Below are positions 12,659 through 24,057 of a stretch of 64,000 nucleotides of DNA, piece by piece. Position 1 is the first letter of the stretch. The number at the start of each line of letters is the position of its first letter. The stretch lies in assembly GCA_030407005.1 (NCBI GenBank), contig JAUDYN010000005.1:2542001-2606000 (forward strand). The letters run 5' to 3'. Both the position numbers and the translations under genes were made by a program. The stretch comes from Desarmillaria ectypa. Lineage: Eukaryota > Basidiomycota > Agaricomycetes > Agaricales > Physalacriaceae. Below the pieces are notes generated by a model. It was not told the DNA's origin. It did no database searches and saw only the letters and a list, made by a program, of their open reading frames with translations.

Positions 12659-13677
12659 TTACTCAGAATCGCTGGACATACTACTCCCAGTACCGAGCAA
12701 TGACGGTCTTGGATTCCGATCCCTTTCCTTCGTCATGAGCGGCGGAGAACCCGACCTCTCCCGTTCTCGCTCTATCTGCCGACCATTTGGAGGCGTCCCA
12801 CTCCTACTAATCCTTCCCCTTGTGCTCCCCGATCTCACATGTGTCGGTGTAGCCTCCAATACATGAGGCGAGCTGCGATCCCAAAACTTCAAAGTGTTGG
12901 TAAACTTTCCAAGCAAAGTCTTAGAACACTCCTGCCGGGCTCGCTCCGCCCTTTTGCGCTCAAAAGTTGCGCGATGGCGGCTGTACGAATCTTGGAATGA
13001 CTGAGATATGCGCGAGGAAAATATGAGCTCGCCACGAGGGTTGGAGGAAGGAGGAATGGGTGCAATTGGCACGCTAGATCCACGGCTGGATGATCGTGGC
13101 GGTGGGGAATGTGCACGTGGCTTCCGCCAGAAAAATAAGTTCCATCCGGGTTTCCGTACATTGAGATACATGTTAAAGGAGCGCAATGCTCGATTGGCAT
13201 GTGGGACATACTTATTGGCGTAGGCAATTTTCTCCGAATACATTCCCGAAGCAAAGAAAAGCACGAGCGTAGTCAGAGAAATAAGGAGCAGAGTGGTGGG
13301 AAGGTAAGGGTAGAATGGAACTTCTGCTGGAGGCCGGAAGTCTGGCCGTGAACTGAACAGAGACGCATGGATTGCTCTGTAGGGGTTTAACAGAAGAGAA
13401 GATTCGGGAGGAAGAGCAATCTCAATGAGCAGAAAGAGTGTAGAGAGCAGCAACTGCAGCAGGAATACTATGGACAAGGAAATCAATAGGTCAAGGTTGC
13501 GGCCAACTGTGACGTGTACGCACGCTGGTACCGCGACTTTCGAGCTTGCAGCGAGGCTGCATTCGATTTGAGACGTTCTTCAAAGAGTAGTAAGTCTCTG
13601 TAAGTTGCAGAATCGTTGGGAGGGAACGGCGACGGCGACAAGGGACGGCGTAGTGGTGGAGTGGAACGAGGCGGCAT
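12659..13677 (-). CDS. Spo7-like regulatory subunit of the nuclear envelope lipin phosphatase
   Basis: Two exons, 13677-13524 and 13467-12659, splice through a 56-nt GT-AG intron to 320 residues. The N-terminus has the family signature DSATYRDLLLFEERLKSNA followed by ARKSRYQ. Two hydrophobic segments follow (about residues 53-75, LFLLQLLLSTLFLLIEIAL, and about 107-130, LPTTLLLISLTTLVLFFA), then a short conserved block (ALRSFNMYLNVRKPGW) and a basic Ser-rich tail. In yeast, Spo7 pairs with Nem1 to dephosphorylate lipin (Pah1) at the nuclear/ER membrane and so controls phospholipid synthesis and nuclear shape; TMEM188/CNEP1R1 is the animal counterpart. The role here is inferred from the signature and topology. 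Confidence 0.85.
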
Positions 13678-13807
13678 CGATTTGTGGTACTGAGGTTAGG
13701 GTTTGTATTTCGCAGGGGCGCACGTGGTTATCTGCCAGGAAGTCGGGCCGAATCGCCGTATATGCTTCGCCCACACGTGTCTCGCTACTTCCCTTGTCTC
13801 GCCAGTC

Positions 13808-15466
13808 ATGTCGGAGAGCTGTACACCTGTGAGTACGTCGACATTTCCATGTGTATTGTTTCTTACGGGAATTTTTATTTGTTTAGACACATGATTGGTT
13901 CACAGCGACACTGACTTTTAGCCTGTGTACTGGACTGGTCATTTCGTATGTCCCCCAAGTCAGTGTCGCTTCTTTTCAATTGCTACTGGTCGGACTCACG
14001 GAAGCGAATTCAGCACTTGAGGATCATACAGAAAGGCTCTTCAGAAGGTTTCAGTCCATGGTTTCTATTCTTGGGCAGTACGTCGTCTGCCTCGGGACTG
14101 CTGAACATGTGCGTCTTCAGTCCAACAGCTTAGTTTTCCTTTCCGGTCATTGTCCATTTGCTTCACATGCTGCGTTCTGTTCTCTGTAATTGAAAGCTGA
14201 CAATGACTCCTTCGATTTAGGGTGACGATGCAGTGGGGCATCGTTCGATGTTGTCAATTCTTTGTATGTCTCCATTCTCTTGCTATTTCTCGTTGCTTAA
14301 CGTTGTATATAGAGCTTTGGAAGCTGCCTCGAGATGACAGCTGGTGTCATTCAAGTCGGTCTACAATGGGCCATGTTTACGTTTATGTGGGTTACACGTT
14401 CTGCGCGCATGGTGGCATTATTGACCTGGAACTCTGGCGTGTCTAGAATGGTTCTATATATAATATACTATCCTCCCCATCTCAAATATTCGGAGACAGA
14501 TGTCGACGCGCACGATTCTCGTCCGATACATAGGAGAGTGAAGACGCCAACTTTCACTTCCGAGTGGAGCCAATCGATAGTTCTCAGTTGGATCACAGCA
14601 GCTCATTTGTGAGTAAACGTTCACGTAGACAGTACTTTAGATCATAAATCGTCTAGTGCAATAATAACGTTCACGACTTTCTTCCTCCTTCTCACGTCAT
14701 CTATCCCGTCAGCTTCTCCTCCCATTGACCCCTACACGCCACCGGAGTACATGGACAAGAAGTTGGCCAATTGGGCTACTTTCCTTGGTACGCTGCCTTT
14801 TTTCTACGCGATGTGTCATGCTAAGTTGCTAACGTTACTTGTCTTTGTAGGTGTTTCCTCCGCACTTCTCGCGGCTATCCAATACGCTCCTCAGATAATA
14901 CACACTTGGCGCGGGCGACTGGTTGGTGCACTTAGTATTCCGATGATGCTGATTCAAAGCCCTGGCGCTGTGTTGATGGTATTAAGCATCGCGCTGAGGT
15001 GAGTTCAACCTCCATCTTTCCTATATTCGTTCTTCTGTATACTCGCACTAACATGACCTCCATCAGACCCGGCACAAATTGGACCTCATGGATAACCTTT
15101 GCTGTCGCTGGAGTGATGCAAGGCACTCTTCTGGCTCTCTGCATTGCATTCAAGATCAGGCAACGCAGGCTACACATCGACGACTTTGGTGAACCGCTAA
15201 CCCCGCTACAACAGTACTCTCCTCTTCCCGAGGAGATGCCTGGGCTTGTCATTGGTGAAGGCGAGGACGAAGTCGCCGTGAGGGTAGCTCTAGCAAGCGA
15301 GCTGGAGAGTGCAGTCGAAACCGACGTCAGATCGGTAGGCGTGAGACCTGTGTTAGAAATCACTGTTAGGCCCAGGTCAGGAGAAAGGGAACCGCTACTT
15401 AGAGAGCGTACCGGCAAGAGTACAGAGGATGTTAAGTCAGGTGGGTGGTTTAGCTGGAGGAGATAG
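13808..15466 (+). CDS. PQ-loop repeat membrane protein (cystinosin/Ypq-like family)
   Basis: Nine exons: 13808-13828, 13887-13958, 14014-14108, 14221-14263, 14313-14386, 14447-14608, 14657-14787, 14851-14998, 15067-15466; total 1,146 nt, 381 residues. Two PQ loops are visible: SYVPQHLRIIQKGSSEGFSP near residues 27-46 and IQYAPQIIHTWRGRLVGALS in the second half, as expected for the MtN3-like PQ-loop superfamily. About seven hydrophobic segments fit that topology. The C-terminal 120 residues are polar and acidic, probably cytosolic, ending GGWFSWRR. Family members export basic amino acids or cystine from vacuoles or lysosomes, or act as cargo receptors; the substrate here is unknown. All introns are GT-AG with consistent phases and no lesion was seen. 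Confidence 0.88.
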
Positions 15467-15672
15467 GCGTGCTCGACAGGTTTGGGTACGAAATGCTTCG
15501 AGCATTTGTACATGTCCATGAATATTTTAGTAGTAATGATTTCTATTTCAATGGGACCTCAAGTTGTTGCCTCTGCATTTCGTAAAGGGTACCCAAACGA
15601 TCAACGTCCATCGCTAATAATTTACGGCCATCATCAACATGTACACTCCGCACTGCGAGCAGTTCCTTGTCG

Positions 15673-17242
15673 ATGGATGCCAACAGGAACGAAGACGTTT
15701 TCACTATCCTCGCTGGTCGTCTTTTCGACCCTAGCATTGAAGGTTTCGTTGATAGTCAACTCACCGTCGTATCGAAAAGAACTGGGTTGATTGTCGATGT
15801 GCACGACTACATGGCTGGCTCCGTCGATATCGATTTGCGCCGTCTCATTGTTTTACCTGGATTCGTCGACGCTCATGTTCGCAGTATGCGACGATTTATG
15901 TTCAGAAATTCATCCCCAAGTGACGAGCTTCGCTAGTGTTTCTTCATTCGTATTCAGAGACATCATGGACGGACCAGTTAACGAAGGAGAGTCTCACTGA
16001 ACGTACTATCAGGGCTACTGTCCACGCAAAAAAACCTTGCTGGCAGGATTCACGATAGTTCGGTACGTATGCCCAGTCATCCAGTTCAATTGAGGCTCAG
16101 TCCTGGTTGTCAGCGACCTGGGAACAGAAGGAGCAGGTAATGCTGATCTCGCGCTACGCCAATGTCTTGCTGGCCCGAATCCTATCATTCCTGGTCCGAG
16201 ATACTTCTGCGCCAATCGTGCTCTTGTCGCCACCGGTAGCTATGGTACGTGACGACTCGAAACGGGTAGATATCCTGGAGGGCTCAGGCGTCGCAGGTCC
16301 GAAAAGTTCGATACATCCACATAGTGAGGGAATAGAAGGCGTTACTGGAGCAGAGGTAGCTGATGGCATAGACGAATGCGTAAAAGTGGTCAGAAGACAG
16401 GTCGGCGCTGGCGTAGATTGGATTAAAGTATATCTCTCAATCATCCCGTTTCCTTACTTCTGTTCACTCGTGGTCAGATTTATGCAGGTATGCTTTACTT
16501 TCTTACACTAGCACATCCTAATGACGTACTATCAGACTATTCTGTGCGCTCTAGAGTCATGTCTGTCTCTCCTGCCATCGGAGCTCGCGCCATACTTACT
16601 TTCACATACAGAGAGATTAAAGCTATGGTCGATACCGCACATGCTCTTGGCGTCAAAGTCGCGGGACACAGCAAAACTGCAGAAGCAACATCAAATCTTC
16701 TTAATGCTGGTGCAGACTCCATCGAGCATGGCTCTCAAATATACAAGGATGCTTCTTTAATGGACGCGTTCTGTAACTCGCAGTCAACAATCTGAATTCC
16801 GACCCTTTCTATTTATCACGAAATGGGGCACTACAGTCCCCAGGGATGGACAGACGTAAAGACATCTTTCCAGCGAGCGTTGGAAATGGGTATGGACAAT
16901 ATCGCATGTGGAGGAGATACAGGTCCATTCCCTCACGGAGATAATGCTCTGGAGATGAAGCTGATGATCAGACTTGGTGCGCCATGGAAAACGGTACTGA
17001 GGTGGGGCACAGTAAGCAGTTGGAAGTGTATCAGACCGATACACTGGGAAGAGGTTCAGAGTGGAGCAGCAGGAGATAATGACATTTGGTTTGGCAGTGT
17101 CAAAGCTGGCTGGGAAGCTGATTTAGTCGCATTGGAAGGGAATTCGGAAGATGATTTCGAAGGAACTTTGGATAGGGTGAACTTCGTGATGGGGAGAGGG
17201 AAGATGTGCAAGCTGGGTGGAAATGCAGTAGATGGTAATTAA
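15673..17242 (+). pseudogene. Amidohydrolase (imidazolonepropionase/prolidase-like) with three lesions
   Basis: Exons 15673-15883, 15937-16062, 16114-16244, 16297-16427, 16478-16487, 16536-17242. Well conserved: GRLFDPS, VLPGFVDAHV, SYSETSWTDQLTKES, VRDLGTEGAGNADLALRQC, HALGVKVAGHSKTAEA, AGADSIEHGSQIYKD, CGGDTGPFPHGDNALEMKLM. Three faults: (1) the metal-binding HxH at the end of strand 1 reads HVR; (2) seven A's at 16028-16034, where eight are needed, break the frame between HAKK and LLAGFT; (3) a TGA at 16793-16795 stands where the family has Trp before IPTLS. Without the lesions the protein would be about 438 residues. The later metal and substrate residues (His in VAGHSK, IEHG, GGDTG) remain. 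Codon-level conservation after the stop suggests the decay is recent. It sits downstream of, and in the same direction as, the PQ-loop gene. Confidence 0.85.
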
Positions 17243-19212
17243 CAGTGCGTCCGCGCTAATGAAAAAGTTGCGAGTTTTCTTATGTGTATTTTTTGGTCTA
17301 GGTGTTTGAGACCTGTGTCAAAGTACAAGATGGAATTTGTCATAAAAGTCATTACAGTCATGCAGGTTTAATGCACCGTCATATTTTCCAGCGATCCGTT
17401 ATTCTCCTACACTCGCCCCATAACAGACAGCCAACTACACCCAGGCATGGTGCATTATCCGGTTCTAATCCCTTCAAAATGTTTGTTTGGGTTCAAGCCA
17501 TATTCATGAAGGGACTCGCAATAGAGACATGGTAACATCACCATGTACCCTAGCCTTGATAGAGATATCCACAGCTAGGTTCAAATCTAACCTCAGCTTG
17601 AGCGTATCCTTCCCAGGTCGGCTGTCATTTTTTTTGGTTTCTTGCGACGGCACGGCTGCTTTTAGCGCCACGACGGCAGCGACGGGGTGCATCTCCTCGT
17701 TCGGGAGAGGCAGGGCGAGAAGGAGACATAGATTCAATGTCAGTGAAGGCGAAGGGCGCGAATTGATGTTCAGGCTGGGACATGGCTGGGTTGTGGGACA
17801 CTGGCTAAGTGCGATAGTGCTTATGGCCTTTTATCTCCAGTTCCAACAAAGCCCAACAGGAAAGGCAGAGGCAAGAGAGTCATATTGATGTCAGATGCGA
17901 CGAAATATTTGCCACAGTGATGTTCTTAGAACAAAAGTTGGAGCGTGGATCCGCTCGTAGTGCTGTGATGCCGTTCCCAGATTGAAAATCTGGTCCACCA
18001 ACCCTTACGTCCCTTTCAAAATCTAGGAGCACGATGGAGCGACAAGAAAGTCATAGCGAACGGAGAATAACAGCTGTATACATTAAAGGGGGTCTAACGG
18101 CCGAAGGAGTTAACGTAAAAGTGCGTAGTTTAACCTTTGCCGTTCTAGATGCTTACTGTGCTTCACTGTACTTAGGGTTTACTGCTCGTGCACTTGTTTT
18201 CCTCAAGTGAGCTAACGTTGCCTGACATGGGTACAAGGACACCCCTGCTTGAGCCATTTGTGTGGTTGGAAATTGCTGTGCCAGCGTTCATTTTTACCAC
18301 TGCCGTATGCTGGTGTGAACAAAAGGCGTTATTTTCGTCTCATTACTAACTCATGCCCCCACTCTTACCACAAGTAGGTGATAGAAATGGGCACGGTTGC
18401 TTACTCGACCTCCTGCTGCTTTCTTTGCTTCTTTGAGCCTAATCAATCGTGGCGCCAATCTAGGTTCCGTTCGAAATCATTCGAATGCACTTCTATCCAT
18501 ACGCATACCACATGAGCTGATGTGGTCCTCGAAAGTAGTATCATTGAATATTCTCTAGCGCTTCTCGGTGATCGATATCTGAATGACTATGTCCACGCGA
18601 ATCTCTCTGATTGACGGCTAACGCGAAACGGTTTAATAATTACTGCCACAGTCGGGATCAAGGCGCAACACACGCTGTACGCCACCTATCACCCCTCCCT
18701 TGGTGATTCGGGAGGCATTAATCAAGGCCACGACTATTACGAAGAAATCTACGATATATAGAAAGCGGACAATCAGTAGGAATACAACCTCTCCCGATTC
18801 CCAGGTTATATTTGCTGTACGTACGGTATTCAGGTCGATGCTGTCAGAATATGGTCTTGGTTATCGAAGATCTAGGGTTTGCAGCTGTCAGCATCTCTTT
18901 TCAATGAATTACTTACTTTCTGATTGATGACGCTTCCATCTCTACGGACCATTTACCGCAGGTACTTGTCTTGACATGACTGCTAGTGGGTCTGTTATCC
19001 TTCTAATTTTCATACTGTATTTCAAACAAAAGTAATATTTCGAGCGTTCTCATGACTGCAGATGTCTAGATTGCACCAATCTCTCGGTATGCACATTATT
19101 TAATAATATACATATAACCTGCAGGTTCCTCTGATAAGTAATATTGTAGTATACACAAGGCATGATGAAGCACGAAAAATATGAATACCTCTCCAAAGCT
19201 AGTGGCATAATA
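17243..19212. other. Two-kilobase stretch without a supportable gene
   Basis: Contains 3' flanks of the amidohydrolase relic and of the EH-like gene. An open frame at about 17487-17888 has no motif, no recognised relatives and no clear splice context, so it is left unannotated. No tRNA or repeat was recognised. Confidence 0.5.
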
Positions 19213-20815
19213 TCATAGCCGTTTCCATCCATCGTCCTCTCGCACTGGCCATTTCAAGTTGTCCCTCTCGAGTTCAACAGTCGGTGTCTCTGCCCCACTT
19301 TCGGCACTTTCAGCACTATCATCCCACCTTGCGTTCGGAAGTCTTTCCTCGTACATCAGACCCTCTCTCTCCTCCTGTACGCCACGCTTTCCCCATTCCC
19401 TCCGTTCATGGGTTTCTACAAGTCCTTTAAGCTTTCTCTGGATACCAGGACCTAAGCTAGCATGACGCGATAGGAAGGCGACTCCCTCTTCGGCCTCCTT
19501 TGCCATGAGTTGCACACTTTCCGGTCTCTTCCTCCGGCCGCTGAGACCAATGTTGGACGCACTGAGTCCCGTGGAGGAAGTTGAGGACGAATGATGATGG
19601 AGGGTCTTGCTCCGACCTAACGTCCCGATTGAGACGCTCGCGGGTCCACGCCCAATGTTTCCGTCGTCGCTGAGCGCTGGATGACGAGGCGGTGGTCTAC
19701 TGCCATCTTCACTTAGCGCTGGGTGTCGTGGAGGCGGAACCGACTTGGCTGTGGCTAGTGCAACTTGCTCCAACGAGCTCACAGACATTGGTGGACTGGG
19801 AAGAGGATTTCCATTCGCACTTCCGCTCCTGCTACCGCTGTCGGAACTAGAACTACTCGCCTTTTTTATTGGGAAGGGGTTATTTGAGTTATGCAACGGC
19901 GCAGAGTTGGAAGAGCTTTTCAGCACCCCAATAATCCTTTCTCGTTCCAGCATCTCCTCGGCCTTTTTCATTGCGCTCCCTTGTTTACTCGCCTGTAGAC
20001 TTTGTTTCATTAATACCGTCGTGTGAACCGGTACTTTCCCATTGCTATGTAGCAGAGGTTTCGGAGGTATAACTGGGCCATTTACGGATGGTTTGGGCGG
20101 TACGGCAGGTGATCTCTTTGGAGGGGGAAGGAGGGGTTTGCTGGGTTTGCGTGGGGGAAGATCTGGCGCTGGAGCAGACGTAGACGGTTTATGAGGTGAA
20201 GTAGATCGGGCCGTTGGCCGTGCTGGTGTAGTAGGCAGCGAAGTTGATGCCGGTTTTAGCGGCGGTGGTGGTCGCCGTGTGGGAGAGTTAGAAGGTGCTC
20301 GTGGCGGTGGCAAGGACGTCGTAGATGGTCTTCGCGACGGAGACGCTGTAAAAGGGTTGTTGGGACGATGTCCAGGCGTGAATGGATTGGTTTGCGGCGG
20401 CGAAGTTGAAGGGGGCGGCGGAGAGGCTGATAACGGTGGTGAGGGCAGTTGAGCTACAAAACGTGATTAGTTAGTGAAATAAAAAACATTACCGATATAT
20501 GTACGTACGCTGGATAAATGCTAGTCCTCGATCCAGCTCTCGTCCCGGTTCCGCCTGCGCATGCGCGAGAAGGCGCATCGCGACGTAGAACTGTCCTCTC
20601 GTCAGCGTGTCCTTCAACGCCAGATTTGGGGAGAAAATATTGAGGATATTGTCCACTGGGGCATCGGGATATCGTCCCCTTAGCCATGCCCTGGTCTCTC
20701 GTACATTCAGGTCCTCGTCGTCTGCCGGCGCGATGCCATCAAGAATCGAGGTGTATGCGGCATACTCGCCGTCACTAAGCGCAGAGACGTGTAGGGAGAG
20801 CGGCCGTGTGCTCAT
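19213..20815 (-). CDS. EH/EF-hand-like domain protein with proline-rich C-terminal region
   Basis: Exons 20815-20509 and 20453-19213 splice through a 55-nt GT-AG intron (20454-20508) to 515 residues. The N-terminal 100 residues form a compact helical unit (SDGEYAAYTSILDGIAP, ... DNILNIFSPNLALKDTLTRG, QFYVAMRLLAHAQ) that resembles an EH or EF-hand pair as in endocytic adaptors; a canonical calcium loop is not obvious. Residues 105-260 are proline-rich with many PPKP/PPRK motifs suited to SH3 binding. A direct repeat PPPRHPALSEDGS / PPPRHPALSDDGN follows. The C-terminal third is charged and helical (RKLKGLVETHERREW). A link to endocytosis or actin patches is inference from architecture only. 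Confidence 0.7.
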
Positions 20816-21152
20816 ATATTGAAGTTAATCGTGGCGGAAAGCAACGTGAAGCACGGTAGGCCAGAACGTGGTAAGTAACTTCGGATGCCTTGGTTCCGTC
20901 ATAATTATGTCAGCGCCGCCACAGGTAGCCGGGATAAATCGCCGCGATCAGCAACTGCCAAATTTGTCGTAGTGCTCCTCAAGTTCTCCTTCCGTCGAAA
21001 TACAAAGGGCAAGGAATTATCGAAACGAGTATCTCTAAAATTATACACAAGTCAGTACACTGCTGTAGATAAAAGTAACAACTCTATGAGGTGTCATCTA
21101 TCGGATCTATCGGAGGCATTTATTAATGACTCTTTAAGCCAAATCTAAGTAT
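20816..21152. other. Intergenic region, no gene seen
   Basis: Holds the upstream region of the EH-like gene and the 3' flank of the first Zn2Cys6 gene. Nothing recognisable. Confidence 0.5.
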
Positions 21153-23316
21153 CTAAGTAAAAACTTGGGCATAACGCCCTCCGACTATGGCCAACTGTGA
21201 TTCTGTGATAAATAAGTATATCAGAAAGGCTAAAATAGTAATGAACATCGCGAATGTCTTACCAAATATTTTCCCTCGTTCTGCGACACTAGACATGGTA
21301 GTCATCAGCGCTTTAAGTAGCTGGACGGGCTCACTCGGTGCCCCCGACGAATTAATGATATCGTCGCGTGCATCAGATATCTCTTGGATAAGAAACTGAC
21401 ATACTTGAGTCCACAGAACCTACAGAAAACGTCAATAGTATCACATGTAAGAGATCCCAATGGGCTCACGGCCAGGAATGCATTCAATGATAGAACTTCT
21501 GCAACATTGATAATATCTAGAATGTGCACGACGGAACGAGCAGCAGAAATGATACGTCCCCTGGATGCTGGGTTAATCGCAATAAATGGCCGATGCAACT
21601 GAATCACGGAGGAAAATGCAAGAGTGTAGATCATGAGAGTCGTTCCATGCGAGATAACTGCCATCATTGCGGGGATTGACGGAATTTCTTGCAAAAATAT
21701 CTGGACTAAAGCGTCCTGAGCAGAGAAAGAGTCAAAGAATTGTCGCGCTAATGATTGAGGCATGTCTGTTGATAGATCAATATAAATGTACCTCGAAAGA
21801 GCATATATAAGACCGACTAGGCTGGAACTGGCGACTGATTTTCGAAGACCTCTCGAATAGAATGCTGGCTTTGGCATATAAAGCGATCATGGAGGTCCCT
21901 TCGCCGCCGTCAGGAACCGTATGAGACAAGAACTTCTGGACGGTTTGACTCGCTCTGAATTCGGGAGAACGGTATATCTCCAAAAAAGTAAGAGTAAGCT
22001 GTGAATTAACTTCAATGGCTAGGGACACACCTGCGAATAGGAGTGCATATCCAACGGCCAGGGTGTATCAATCGTTTCATATACGATATTCGACTCTAAG
22101 GGAGTCCAGCAGTTATTGAGTATCAAAACAGTCCAGAATCCGTTAATTCTCTCTCCTTCCTCGACAAGATCACTCGGAGGAGGGAGACCAACGACACCGC
22201 CTCCTTCAGCGGAGCGAATTTTGTGAAATCCTGTACCGAGGAGTAGGGAAACTGCGGCACTGGTATGGTACTTCCCTTCAATCATCCTTGCGTTTCGGAA
22301 GAAATACTGTGCGAGAAGAGCTTCTGCTTGAATACGATGGATTATCTTGTGTGTATGGTTGGTCGACAGAGCTGCTGAAGTATGCTGTACTGCGGTAGAC
22401 AAGAGGTAGGACTCAAAAACTGTTAATTCTGGGGAAGTGGATAGATAGACGCCCCATAGATAGACTACCTGAAGAAGTGCAAGAGATGGTGGTTCCCATC
22501 CAAAATCGTCAGCATTCAAAACCGTGTTGGTGAAGCGGCCCACGTTGAGAAAGAATCCAATTTCCGTGCAGCATCGCAGAAAAGAACCGTTTCTGTCTCT
22601 AGTGTAAAATGATTATGTATGAGGAAGGCAATAGAAACTCACGTTGCTTGATGGAGTTGAACCGGAAGCTTCTACAATTTATGGTGATATCAAGTTTCTT
22701 GAAAAAAATCCAGATACTCTTATTGTTTGACATACCTCCGATATAGACAGCAAGTGAGAAGACACAGGATTTGGAGAAATTCTCGATGCTAACGTGGTAT
22801 ATGAGAATGCACCTTCATAGGTGGAACACTGACGTACCAGAGCTTGAAGTTCGATGTTGGGAACCCGTTTTCAAGCTTCCAGCCACTGAATATGGCTGAG
22901 TAAGTCTGATCGCCGCATTCGAATTTGCGGGCGACGCTTCGAGCTCGCGGATTCGAGATTCAAAAATGGCAATTTGCTCTTCGAGAAGTTGCGTTCGCGT
23001 AGTTCCAGACTCGCTATACTCGCAGTCCCGTAAGGCGAGCACAGATGCGCATGTCCCACATATCGGCTTTGCACCGTCACATTTCTAAAGCATACGTAAA
23101 TTTTCAGTTCCGAGGGTGTTCCGATTCGCATGCCGTCGGTTGAAGACACCCACCACTTTCCTGCGTCTAATAAATTGGTTTGTCAACATTGAAATTTGGG
23201 ATTTCTCGAGATTGAAAGTCATACCGGCAATTCAAGCATGCACTACCTTTCTGCAGGGGATGCGAAGTACCAGAGGACACAGATGAGGATTTTCGATGGC
23301 CAAGTGAGGACGACAT
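21153..23316 (-). CDS. Zn2Cys6 fungal-specific transcription factor, copy 1
   Basis: Exons 23316-23225, 23166-23154, 23084-22838, 22788-22736, 22671-22643, 22598-22031, 21977-21818, 21747-21470, 21419-21263, 21202-21153; 1,647 nt, 548 residues. Residues 27-50 form the binuclear zinc cluster: ACLNCRRRKVKCDGAKPICG, with the last two cysteines in GTC and DCEY. The cluster is assembled across two introns around a 13-nt exon. A coiled-coil-like linker follows (QLLEEQIAIFESRIRELEA). The central fungal_trans-type region includes FFRNARMIEGKYHTSAAVSL and GERINGFWTVLILNN. Such proteins bind CGG-type sites and regulate metabolic genes; targets are unknown. It is a paralogue of the gene at 24058-26169, in the same orientation, with matching exon lengths (13 nt, 29 nt), but has one extra intron after the coiled coil. 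Confidence 0.93.
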
Positions 23317-24057
23317 ATACAAGGCTCTTAGTGATTAGTTGGAGACGGAAGGTGAGTTGAGGCTAGTCTTTGAGAATGAGGCATATATATAGCAATGCCT
23401 TGAGGAGTTTTCAGGCATAAAACAAGTCTCTTCTTAATCCGACAGCCACGGTGGCGCCAGTACTTGAATGCGACCGCGTAAGGCGGCACATGAAAGTCTC
23501 GGAAAAGGACGCAATAGCGGCAGGAATTTGACGCCGCCATGATGACTCGACCTGTCTGTAAGAACAAGAACTACCGTGCTGATGAAAAAATCCAATAAAG
23601 TTGGAGCACATCCGTCGTCAATCCGTGATGATTCTCTTCCAATATTGCCGCTAGAGTTTTCTATTGAAAAATCGAGGGCTCGGTCAGATACAGAGTTTTG
23701 TCGGCAGTTACTGACCGATTGCCTCGAAATGACGAGAAGCGTAAGATGGTCCTAAGATTACCCGCTAGGAGAGCCATTCGGATCGTGCGGATTGCATCGG
23801 ATCTGGAATAATTATAGGATCTGGATCAGCTGAGTAAAAATATCTTCTCGCTTTCGAAACAGACCGGAAAACGCCACAGGCGCTTTATCGCCTAGCGGCA
23901 GCTGCGTGCATAGTTGAAAAGAGTCGGGAAATGTAGAGGAACAGGGTCTTGACTAAGTGTCGCGGAAATATGGAGGCACGGAATCCATTATCTCTATTAT
24001 CTTCAACAATCAACAATCATAATGATAAGCATGTGACTCCCTCCGGGATTGGGCCCA
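23317..24057. other. Intergenic region between the two Zn2Cys6 genes
   Basis: About 740 bp, expected to carry the promoter of copy 1 and the terminator of copy 2. Open frames are short and without motifs. No inverted CGG pair could be claimed by eye. Confidence 0.5.

Noticed and set aside
17487..17888. 133-codon plus-strand open frame
   Set aside because: No motif, no hydrophobic or composition signal of a real protein, and no splice context; equally long frames occur by chance here.
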